DNA from: an uncultured Clostridia bacterium
Lineage (GTDB): Bacteria; Bacillota; Clostridia; RGIG6154
Direction: 5' to 3'
Assembly: GCA_934457515.1 (NCBI GenBank)
Contig: CAKSHV010000127.1
Span: forward strand, 1-5,061
Length of the DNA: 5,061 nucleotides
Numbering within the stretch: position 1 is the first letter of the stretch; each line of letters begins with the position of its first letter. A program made the translations under genes and the position numbers. The notes under the pieces were generated by a model that was given only the letters and a program-made list of their open reading frames with translations, did no database searches and was not told the origin of the DNA. This document shows, piece after piece, positions 1 to 4,680 of the stretch.

Positions 1-2
1 AG

Positions 3-1628
3 GTTAACGCGCTGATTCCGCATTATATCTGCCCCAAATGCAAAAACGTGGAATGGATTACGGACGGTTCTGTCGGCTGCGGCATGGATTTGCCGGACAA
101 GATTTGCCCCAAATGCGGAGAAAAATATTATAAAGACGGGCACGATATTCCGTTTGAAACCTTCCTTGGCTTTTACGGCGATAAAGACCCTGATATTGAC
201 TTAAACTTTTCGGGCGAATACCAGTCCGAATCACACAGATACACCGAAAAAATCTTCGGTCACGACCACGTGTTTAAAGCAGGCACCATTTCGGGTCTGG
301 CGGAAAAAACCGCGTGGGGATATGTCGCAAACTATTTTAAAGAACGCAACCGCGTTCTGCCGCGGGCGGAAATGGAACGCCTGAAAATGGGGTGCGAGGG
401 CGTTAAAAAAACCACCGGTCAGCACCCGGGCGGTATGGTTGTTGTGCCGGCAGACATGGATATTTTGGATTTTTGCCCCATTAACCGCCCTGCCGACAAA
501 AAGGACTGTGACTTTATTACCACCCACTTTGATTACAACAAAATGAAGGGTACACTCTTAAAATTCGATATTTTAGGTCATGATGATCCGACCGTTTTGA
601 AAATGCTCGGCGACTTAACGGGTGTGGACGTCACCAAAATCCCGCTGGATGACCAGGACGTTATGAGCCTGTTTACTTCAACCAAGGCACTTCACTACAA
701 GCCCGAATATTTGGAGGGCGAAACATTTTTGGATAATGTCGGGACCTATGCCATTCCGGAGTTTGGCACAAGCTTTGTGCGCCAGATGCTGGCAGACACA
801 AAACCGTCATCATTCAGTGAATTGGTTCGAATTTCGGGACTTTCCCACGGCACAAATGTTTGGCTGAACAACGCACAGGATTTGGTGCGGGGCGGCACGG
901 CAACCTTAAAAGAGGTTATCTGTACGCGTGACGATATTATGACGACGCTTATCCGCTGGGGTGTGGAAAACAAAAAGGCGTTTGACATTATGGAGTTCAC
1001 CCGAAAGGGTAAATTTAAGCAGCATATGGATATGATTCCCGTTATGCAGGAATCGGGGGTGCCGCAGTGGTATATCGATTCTTGCTTAAAAATCAGCTAC
1101 ATGTTCCCGAAAGCGCACGCAGCGGCATACGTTACGATGGCATTCCGCATTGCGTGGTTTAAGGTGCATTATCCCGAGGCATTTTATCAGGCGTATTTCA
1201 CCGTTCGTGCCGACGAGTTTGACGCGGCGCTTATGACGCGCGGCATTGAAGAGGTTCGTAAAAATATTTACGATATGAAGCATAGAAGCGAAAAACTGTC
1301 CGCCAAAGAGAATAACACGCTGACAATTTTAGAGGTTTGCAACGAGATGTACAGCCGCGGATACACCTTTGTGCCGATTGACTTATACGCTTCCGACGCA
1401 ACGAAATTTTTAAAGACCGACAAAGGCATTCTGCCGCCGCTGAACGCGCTTGCAGGTCTTGGTGAGAATGCGGCAAAGGCTGTTGCCGAGGCAAGAAAAG
1501 ACGGCGAATTTATGACGATTGACGATTTGAGAGTGCGCTCCGGCATTAACAAAACCGCAATCGAAATGCTTCGTCAGGAGGGTTGCTTAAACGGTATGCG
1601 TGAATCGAGCCAGCTGACCTTTTTCTAA
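3..1628 (+). CDS. polC: DNA polymerase III alpha subunit, PolC type (C-terminal part, 5' end outside window)
   Basis: This is the replicative DNA polymerase of low-GC Gram-positives, which extends primers at the fork with the beta clamp. The frame is open from base 3 with no start, so only the last 541 residues are visible; whole PolC proteins are about 1,440 residues. The N-terminal OB, PHP and proofreading exonuclease regions lie upstream of the window. Visible residues 10-38 hold a CPKC...CPKC zinc module. The palm motif [12 protein letters not shown] supplies two catalytic aspartates (codons 192-194 and 198-200), and [11 protein letters not shown] supplies the third (567-569). [16 protein letters not shown] and [12 protein letters not shown] are also family-typical. 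A helix-hairpin-helix-like stretch ([16 protein letters not shown]) lies near the end. The last five residues, QLTFF, match the clamp-binding tail that reads QLSLF in B. subtilis PolC. There is no frameshift or missing catalytic residue in the visible part. Identification is from remembered family sequence. Confidence 0.97.
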   Translation, partial: VNALIPHYICPKCKNVEWITDGSVGCGMDLPDKICPKCGEKYYKDGHDIPFETFLGFYGDKDPDIDLNFSGEYQSESHRYTEKIFGHDHVFKAGTISGLAEKTAWGYVANYFKERNRVLPRAEMERLKMGCEGVKKTTGQHPGGMVVVPADMDILDFCPINRPADKKDCDFITTHFDYNKMKGTLLKFDILGHDDPTVLKMLGDLTGVDVTKIPLDDQDVMSLFTSTKALHYKPEYLEGETFLDNVGTYAIPEFGTSFVRQMLADTKPSSFSELVRISGLSHGTNVWLNNAQDLVRGGTATLKEVICTRDDIMTTLIRWGVENKKAFDIMEFTRKGKFKQHMDMIPVMQESGVPQWYIDSCLKISYMFPKAHAAAYVTMAFRIAWFKVHYPEAFYQAYFTVRADEFDAALMTRGIEEVRKNIYDMKHRSEKLSAKENNTLTILEVCNEMYSRGYTFVPIDLYASDATKFLKTDKGILPPLNALAGLGENAAKAVAEARKDGEFMTIDDLRVRSGINKTAIEMLRQEGCLNGMRESSQLTFF

Positions 1629-1680
1629 AGCACCTGTGTATAATCTTGGTTATCTTTGCATAAATATAGTATAGAAATTT

Positions 1681-1711
1681 AAAGACATCGGTAGGAATAC
1701 CGATGTCTTTT
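1681..1711 (+). terminator. Perfect 13-bp hairpin between polC and the SSB-like gene (candidate terminator)
   Basis: Arms AAAGACATCGGTA (1681-1693) and TACCGATGTCTTT (1698-1710) pair perfectly around a GGAA tetraloop. The stem ends in a run of four T (1708-1711), then C and an A run. The A-rich 5' base and T-rich 3' base fit an intrinsic terminator for polC, but the U tract is short, so termination may be partial. It lies 52 bases after the polC stop and 13 bases before the next gene's Shine-Dalgarno. It could equally be a 5' leader stem-loop if a promoter sits in 1640-1680. Confidence 0.6.
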
Positions 1712-1723
1712 CAAAAAACAATC

Positions 1724-1730
1724 AGGGGGA
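1724..1730 (+). promoter_or_regulatory. Shine-Dalgarno that fixes the start of the SSB-like gene
   Basis: AGGGGGA lies 5 bases before the ATG at 1736. The same frame also has an ATG at 1703, but that codon is inside the 3' arm of the 1681-1710 hairpin and has no ribosome binding site, so 1736 is the better start. Confidence 0.8.
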
Positions 1731-1735
1731 TAGCC

Positions 1736-2368
1736 ATGGAAATTTTACAGACAAACAATGAGGTGCAGTTAGAGGGCGTTGTATCGGGTCCGCTTTCCGA
1801 AAGCCATGAAATTTACGGCGAGGTGTTTTATAAATTTCATTTCAAAGTGCCGCGGCTGAGTGAATCGGAGGACGATTTAATTATCACGGTTTCGGAGCGG
1901 ATTTTAAGCAATTTTACGATTGAAGAGGGAGACGAGCTGCAAATTGAGGGGCAATTCCGCTCGTACAACAACTACACAGGCGAGGGAAGCCGCCTGATAC
2001 TTACGGTTTTTGCAAAGAACATATATAAAATGACCGAGGATTTTCCGTCACCCAACGCCATTTTCTTAAATGGGTTTATTTGCAAGCCGCCGACTTACCG
2101 CACAACGCCTTTCGGCAGAGAGATTGCAGATGTTTTGCTTGCAGTGAACCGTCACTACGGAAAATCGGACTATATTCCCTGCATTGCATGGGGAAGAAAC
2201 GCAAAATTCTGCGCGCATCTGGAGGTGGGCACAAATCTTAAGGTGTGGGGCAGAATCCAAAGCCGTGTGTATAAAAAGAAAATTAGCGAAGAAGAATATG
2301 AGGAAAAAACAGCTTATGAGGTTTCGGTTTCAAAGCTTGAAATTGTAAAAGATGAAGAAGAGATATAA
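1736..2368 (+). CDS. Tandem-OB single-stranded DNA-binding (SSB-like) protein
   Basis: This is a 210-residue protein with two probable OB folds. Residues about 104-205 carry the clear SSB signature: NAIFLNGFICKPP, then YRTTPFGREIADVLLAVNR, DYIPCIAWGRNAKF, and GTNLKVWGRIQSRVY. The canonical SSB pattern is TP-G-x-V...LAVNR...F-I-P-x-x-AWG...V-x-GRIQSR. Residues about 7-100 form a second, more divergent OB-like half (VQLEGVVSGPL, VPRLSES, GDELQIEGQFRSYNN). I recall this two-domain layout from clostridial proteins annotated as SSB; a standard SSB has one OB fold. The C-terminus is acidic (KDEEEI) but lacks the DDDIPF-like tip through which SSB recruits partner proteins. The likely role is binding ssDNA in replication or repair; the exact function is unproven. 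The gene directly follows polC on the same strand. Start chosen at 1736 from the Shine-Dalgarno at 1724-1730. Confidence 0.87.
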   Translation: MEILQTNNEVQLEGVVSGPLSESHEIYGEVFYKFHFKVPRLSESEDDLIITVSERILSNFTIEEGDELQIEGQFRSYNNYTGEGSRLILTVFAKNIYKMTEDFPSPNAIFLNGFICKPPTYRTTPFGREIADVLLAVNRHYGKSDYIPCIAWGRNAKFCAHLEVGTNLKVWGRIQSRVYKKKISEEEYEEKTAYEVSVSKLEIVKDEEEI

Positions 2369-2372
2369 ACGC

Positions 2373-2398
2373 AGCCCGCAGAAACATTTCTGCGGGCT
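2373..2398 (+). terminator. GC-rich hairpin just after the SSB-like gene stop (possible terminator)
   Basis: AGCCCGCAGAA (2373-2383) pairs perfectly with TTCTGCGGGCT (2388-2398) around ACAT, giving an 11-bp GC-rich stem that starts 5 bases after the TAA. It sits where a terminator would be, but CAGACTG follows instead of a U tract. A 3'-end-stabilising stem or an inefficient terminator is possible. Confidence 0.5.
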
Positions 2399-2403
2399 CA
2401 GAC

Positions 2404-2428
2404 TGTCGAAAAACTATGTTTTTCGACA
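2404..2428. repeat. Perfect inverted repeat (hairpin)
   Basis: TGTCGAAAAAC (2404-2414) pairs with GTTTTTCGACA (2418-2428) around TAT: 11 perfect pairs with a 3-base loop. The stem ends in CGACA then AAG, so no U tract follows it. Its outer sequence TGTCGA recurs, inverted, at the far end of the spacer. Confidence 0.75.
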
Positions 2429-2466
2429 AGAAAAGGGTGCTTGATGGAAATTCCCTCAAAACTAAA

Positions 2467-2508
2467 ATGAGCCAAAAAATCAGGACATGTGCCTGATTTT
2501 TGGCTCAT
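2467..2508. repeat. Long inverted repeat (17 bp with one bulge)
   Basis: The left arm 2467-2484 (ATGAGCCAAAAAATCAGG) pairs with the right arm 2492-2508 (CCTGATTTTTGGCTCAT). One A is bulged because the left arm has six A and the right arm five T. The loop region contains the palindrome ACATGT. This is the longest stem in the spacer. TGCAAGG follows, so it is not a canonical terminator on the plus strand. Confidence 0.8.
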
Positions 2509-2509
2509 T

Positions 2510-2531
2510 GCAAGGACGCGTCAACGCTTGC
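2510..2531. repeat. Short imperfect hairpin
   Basis: GCAAG (2510-2514) pairs with CTTGC (2527-2531), extended by CG/CG across a GA bulge. It includes the 8-bp palindrome GACGCGTC (2515-2522). It begins two bases after the preceding long stem. Weak alone; listed because it continues the hairpin series. Confidence 0.4.
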
Positions 2532-2592
2532 TACACTTTATCGCAATTTTCTTGACAGAAAACTGCTTTACCGTTTCGCAGCGTTTCCTTTT

Positions 2593-2620
2593 GCGGTAAA
2601 ATGCTAAAGCATTTTACCGC
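2593..2620. repeat. Perfect 12-bp inverted repeat followed by four T
   Basis: GCGGTAAAATGC (2593-2604) pairs with GCATTTTACCGC (2609-2620) around TAAA. TTTT (2621-2624) follows, making this the most terminator-like stem of the spacer on the plus strand. Those T also belong to the next hairpin. An upstream TTTACCG (2567-2573) could pair instead with CGGTAAA (2594-2600), so two mutually exclusive folds are possible. Confidence 0.75.
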
Positions 2621-2648
2621 TTTTCGCCAAACATGCGTTTGGCGAAAA
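2621..2648. repeat. Perfect 12-bp inverted repeat abutting the previous one
   Basis: TTTTCGCCAAAC (2621-2632) pairs with GTTTGGCGAAAA (2637-2648) around ATGC. It starts at the base directly after the previous hairpin ends, so two perfect 12-bp stems with 4-base loops stand back to back with no gap. Confidence 0.75.
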
Positions 2649-2747
2649 AGAGGAGCAGCAACGGTGCAAGTATAGCTTTTTGTTTAAAAAAGCGGCACGA
2701 GCAAAGTTTGCTGTGACGAAGCGCCGTGCGAACGTAAGCCCTTGAAT

Positions 2748-2782
2748 CAAAGAGAATGCGAGCGCAGCTCGTTTTCTCTTTG
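2748..2782. repeat. Two-part hairpin near the end of the sulfhydrylase gene
   Basis: CAAAGAGAA (2748-2756) pairs with TTCTCTTTG (2774-2782). Inside, CGAGC (2759-2763) pairs with GCTCG (2767-2771) around GCA, after a two-base internal loop. On the minus strand it lies 33 bases beyond the sulfhydrylase stop and could help end that transcript, although only a short T-rich stretch follows. Confidence 0.65.
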
Positions 2783-2785
2783 AAA

Positions 2786-2804
2786 GTGTCGACTTTGTCG
2801 ACAC
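2786..2804 (-). terminator. 8-bp hairpin just after the sulfhydrylase stop (possible weak terminator)
   Basis: GTGTCGAC (2786-2793) and GTCGACAC (2797-2804) pair perfectly around three bases. Read on the minus strand it begins 11 bases past the TAA of the sulfhydrylase gene and is followed by TTTC, so the U tract is minimal. Termination here is a positional inference. Confidence 0.45.
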
Positions 2805-2814
2805 GCTCGAAAAT

Positions 2815-4092
2815 TTATTTGCTCTTTGCTTTGTCAAGGGCTTGGGTTAAGTCGTCTATAATGTCGTCTATATCCTCTAAGCCGACCGAAAGACGAATCA
2901 GTCCCGGCGTTACGCCGCATTCTTTTAACTGTTTGTCGTTCATCTGGCGGTGGGTTGAGCTTGCGGGATGCAAAACGCAGGTGCGGATATCTGCCACGTG
3001 CACAACGAGTGAACAGAGTTTTAAGTTGTCAATAAATACTTTTCCGGCATTGCGCCCCGCTTTTAAGCTGAATGCGATAACGCCGCTTGCGCCTTTGGGA
3101 AGATATTTTTCTGCCAAATCCTTGTGTTTATAGCTTGAAACCGTGGGGTAGGTTACAAATTCCACATCGTCGCGCGCATCTAAAAACGCGGCAACTTTTG
3201 CGGCATTTTCGCAGTGCCTGTCCATACGGACCGGCAGGGTTTCAAGTCCCTGATTTAACAAAAAGGCACCCATGGGCGTTTGCGTGCAGCCAAAGTCGCG
3301 CATCAGCTGAACACGCGCTTTTACGATATATGCAGCCTTTCCGAAGTCTTTTGTGTAAACAACGCCGTGATAGGATTCATCCGGCTCGGTAAACTCGGGA
3401 AATTTGCCCGATGCCGCCCAGTCGAAATTCCCGCTGTCTACAATAATTCCGCCCATTTGAATGGCATGACCGTCCAAATATTTTGTGGTCGAATGGGTAA
3501 CGATGTCCGCACCGAATTCTATCGGGCGGCAAAGATACGGCGTTGCAAACGTGTTGTCCACAATCAGCGGCACACCGTGCTTGTGTGCAATCCGCGCGAA
3601 TTTTTCAATATCAAAAATTTCGATGGACGGATTGGTAATCGTCTCGCCGAAAAACGCCTTTGTGTTCGGCTTTACTGCCTTTTCAATTTCTTCTTCGGAG
3701 GCGTAATTGTCAATAAACGTAACGTCAATGCCAAGTTTTTTTAGCGTTACGGCAAACAGATTAAACGTTCCGCCGTAAATCGAGGCAGAGGATACCAAAT
3801 GGTCGCCCGCGTTTAAAATGTTTACAACTGCCATGAAAGACGCCGCCTGACCCGAAGAGGTGCAAAGCGCGCCGACTCCACCTTCTAAATCCGCGATTTT
3901 CTTTTCCACCGCGTCGGTGGTTGGATTGGCAAGGCGGGTATAGAAGAAGCCGTCGTCGGTTAAATCAAACAGCGCGGCAACCTTGTCTGCCGACCGATAA
4001 CGGTAGGTTGTGCTTTGATAAATGGGTAATGCCTGCGGCTCGCCGTCTTGCGGCTCATAGCCGGAATGAAGGCATTTTGAGTTAAATTTCAT
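2815..4092 (-). CDS. metY: O-acetylhomoserine sulfhydrylase-type PLP enzyme (Cys/Met metabolism family)
   Basis: This cytosolic PLP enzyme of the Cys/Met metabolism family (fold type I) most likely condenses O-acetylhomoserine with sulfide to give homocysteine for methionine synthesis. The 425-residue length suits MetY; cystathionine gamma-synthases and lyases are nearer 380-400. In order from the ATG start: PIYQSTTY (residues 23-30), FYTRLANPT with the phosphate-contacting Tyr and Arg (50-58), TSSGQAA (78-84), ASIYGGTFNLF (103-113), VDNTFATPYLCRP (178-190) with the ring-pairing Asp at 179, HSTTKYLDGH (200-209) with the Schiff-base Lys at 204, and VLHPASSTHRQM near 373-384. No key residue is missing. 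The ATG at 4092 is chosen over an in-frame GTG at 4101, which overlaps the Shine-Dalgarno. It is monocistronic here, divergent from yajC and convergent with the SSB-like gene. Substrate choice within the family is not provable from sequence alone. Confidence 0.93.
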   Translation of the reverse strand: MKFNSKCLHSGYEPQDGEPQALPIYQSTTYRYRSADKVAALFDLTDDGFFYTRLANPTTDAVEKKIADLEGGVGALCTSSGQAASFMAVVNILNAGDHLVSSASIYGGTFNLFAVTLKKLGIDVTFIDNYASEEEIEKAVKPNTKAFFGETITNPSIEIFDIEKFARIAHKHGVPLIVDNTFATPYLCRPIEFGADIVTHSTTKYLDGHAIQMGGIIVDSGNFDWAASGKFPEFTEPDESYHGVVYTKDFGKAAYIVKARVQLMRDFGCTQTPMGAFLLNQGLETLPVRMDRHCENAAKVAAFLDARDDVEFVTYPTVSSYKHKDLAEKYLPKGASGVIAFSLKAGRNAGKVFIDNLKLCSLVVHVADIRTCVLHPASSTHRQMNDKQLKECGVTPGLIRLSVGLEDIDDIIDDLTQALDKAKSK

Positions 4093-4098
4093 GTTTTG

Positions 4099-4106
4099 CA
4101 CCTGCT
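4099..4106 (-). promoter_or_regulatory. Shine-Dalgarno that fixes the metY start
   Basis: Read on the minus strand, AGCAGGTG (7 of 8 to AGGAGGTG) lies 6 bases before the ATG at 4092. The alternative GTG start (4101-4099) is part of this element, which argues for the ATG. Confidence 0.8.
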
Positions 4107-4125
4107 TTCTGTTAGTCTGCTTTTT

Positions 4126-4154
4126 ATTATACCGCTTAAATTAAATTTTGTCAA
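4126..4154 (-). promoter_or_regulatory. Perfect-consensus sigma-A promoter for metY
   Basis: On the minus strand, TTGACA (4154-4149) and TATAAT (4131-4126) are both exact consensus and are separated by exactly 17 bases (4148-4132). Transcription should begin near 4119, leaving a leader of about 27 bases before the ATG at 4092. That leader holds little besides the Shine-Dalgarno, so a SAM riboswitch or T-box cannot fit downstream of this promoter. Confidence 0.88.
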
Positions 4155-4173
4155 TTTTTTCAATTTGACAAAA
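4146..4173. repeat. Inverted repeat over the metY -35 box (candidate operator)
   Basis: TTTTGTCAA (4146-4154) and TTGACAAAA (4165-4173) are exact reverse complements separated by 10 bases. The left arm includes the metY -35 element. The right arm has a TTGACA on the plus strand with no properly spaced -10. This arrangement would suit a dimeric repressor acting on metY, but AT-rich promoter DNA can give such symmetry by chance. Confidence 0.4.
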
Positions 4174-4178
4174 AATGC

Positions 4179-4207
4179 TTGCATTGTTGGCAAAAATAGG
4201 GTATAAT
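4179..4207 (+). promoter_or_regulatory. Sigma-A promoter for yajC
   Basis: TTGCAT (4179-4184) and an exact TATAAT (4202-4207) are separated by 17 bases. The expected start near 4214 gives a leader of about 50 bases before yajC. It is divergent from the metY promoter, with 24 bases between the two -35 boxes. Confidence 0.8.
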
Positions 4208-4248
4208 GTGTTTATCTGCTTGAAAAGAGAAAGCAAAAAACAAACTTC

Positions 4249-4255
4249 AGGAGGG
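4249..4255 (+). promoter_or_regulatory. Ribosome binding site of yajC
   Basis: AGGAGGG lies 8 bases before the ATG at 4264. It is close to full anti-SD complementarity at ideal spacing and confirms the start. Confidence 0.85.
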
Positions 4256-4263
4256 AAAGATTC

Positions 4264-4614
4264 ATGAACGGAATTGATTTAAGCAAAATCTTCGGCGGTC
4301 AGACGGGCGGCATGATTTTATACTTTGTTGTTATCATCGCTGTATTTTATTTTCTGCTGATTCGTCCGCAGAAAAAGAGAGATAGGGAACAGAAAAATCT
4401 GTTAAATTCCTTGAAAAAAGGCGACCAGATTATCACAATCGGCGGTTTTTACGGTAAAATTTTGTCGGTTAAAGACGACATTATCACCCTGCAAATCGGC
4501 GATAACACCGCAAAAATCGAGCGTTCTGCCGTTAAAACGGTAGTAAAGGCAAGCGCGGCTAAAGCAGAGATTGAAGATGCCGATGAAGCCGAAGACGACA
4601 CAAAGAGCGAATAA
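4264..4614 (+). CDS. yajC: Preprotein translocase subunit YajC
   Basis: YajC is a small accessory membrane protein of the Sec translocase, associated in bacteria with SecDF. This copy has 116 residues, a usual length. It has a short N-terminal segment, one membrane helix (about residues 15-33, MILYFVVIIAVFYFLLI), then the family hallmark RPQKKR (34-39) with the basic cytoplasmic side after it. A compact cytoplasmic domain follows, with GDQIITIGGFYGKI (53-66) and the VKDDIITLQIGDNTAKIERSAV segment. The tail (about 99-116) is highly acidic and probably disordered. The gene has its own promoter at 4179-4207. It is followed by a DUF3792-family gene, matching the yajC (yrbF)-yrzE order of Bacillus subtilis. 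Here the upstream neighbour is a divergent metY and not queA/tgt. Confidence 0.95.
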   Translation: MNGIDLSKIFGGQTGGMILYFVVIIAVFYFLLIRPQKKRDREQKNLLNSLKKGDQIITIGGFYGKILSVKDDIITLQIGDNTAKIERSAVKTVVKASAAKAEIEDADEAEDDTKSE

Positions 4615-4632
4615 TTTTTTGTTGGCATAATA

Positions 4633-4680
4633 AAAAGCGCCTCCGAATATAGTTTAATGACTATTTTCGGAGGTGTTTTT
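4633..4680 (+). terminator. Strong hairpin between yajC and DUF3792 gene, overlapping the downstream Shine-Dalgarno
   Basis: Positions 4633-4652 fold onto 4661-4680 with 19 of 20 positions paired: one T-T mismatch and two G-T wobbles, around an 8-base loop. The 5' base is an A run, the core is GCGCCTCCG with CGGAGGTG, and the 3' base is five T (the last is 4680). This is the architecture of an intrinsic terminator 18 bases after the yajC stop. The 3' arm also contains GGAGGTG (4669-4675), the Shine-Dalgarno of the gene starting at 4681. The hairpin may therefore reduce transcription into that gene, block its translation, or both. Confidence 0.75.
4669..4675 (+). promoter_or_regulatory. Shine-Dalgarno of the DUF3792 gene, buried in a hairpin arm
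   Basis: GGAGGTG lies 5 bases before the ATG at 4681 (7 bases measured from GGAGG), an ideal position. All seven bases are paired with the opposite arm (4638-4644) in the hairpin at 4633-4680, including one G-T wobble, so the site should be inaccessible when that stem is folded. Confidence 0.8.

Larger units (their letters stand above)
2369..2814. other. 446-bp hairpin-dense spacer between convergent genes, no convincing gene
   Basis: This spacer separates the SSB-like gene (+) from the sulfhydrylase gene (-). I see no protein with a ribosome binding site or a recognisable family. Roughly half of its bases belong to palindromes: 2373-2398, 2404-2428, 2467-2508, 2510-2531, 2593-2620, 2621-2648, 2748-2782 and 2786-2804, plus a weaker one near 2696-2715. 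Almost none is followed by a real U tract on either strand, so the region is more than a pair of intrinsic terminators. The outer edges of the second and last hairpins read TGTCGA (2404-2409) and TCGACA (2798-2803), a 6-bp inverted pair. No flanking target duplication is visible. It could be a dispersed intergenic repeat, a structured RNA or a decayed insertion; the sequence does not decide between these. Confidence 0.6.

Noticed and set aside
231..1552. Several minus-strand open frames opposite polC
   Set aside because: The polC frame is conserved along its whole length; the antisense frames overlap one another and look like frame shadows.
1703..1735. Upstream in-frame ATG extending the SSB-like protein by 11 residues
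   Set aside because: The codon is inside the 3' arm of the 1681-1710 hairpin with no Shine-Dalgarno; the ATG at 1736 has AGGGGGA at good spacing.
2552..2580. TTGACA at 2552-2557 as a promoter in the spacer
   Set aside because: No -10-like hexamer lies 16 to 18 bases downstream, and no gene follows on the plus strand.
2604..2837. Open frame of 77 codons on the minus strand inside the hairpin-rich spacer
   Set aside because: Its start lies within the metY 3' end, it has no ribosome binding site or family resemblance, and its sequence is dictated by palindromic DNA.
3087..3744. Plus-strand open frames inside metY
   Set aside because: They are antisense to a complete PLP enzyme with all catalytic motifs and show no family features of their own.
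4093..4101. GTG start extending metY by three residues
   Set aside because: The GTG is part of the AGCAGGTG ribosome binding site that serves the ATG at 4092.
4165..4207. TTGACA at 4165-4170 as the -35 box of the yajC promoter
   Set aside because: It is 31 bases from TATAAT at 4202-4207, far too long; TTGCAT at 4179-4184 has the proper 17-base spacing.
4622..4653. TTGGCA (4622-4627) as a separate promoter for the DUF3792 gene
   Set aside because: The hexamer 17 bases downstream (GAATAT) matches the -10 consensus at only three positions, and TATAGT is 20 bases away.
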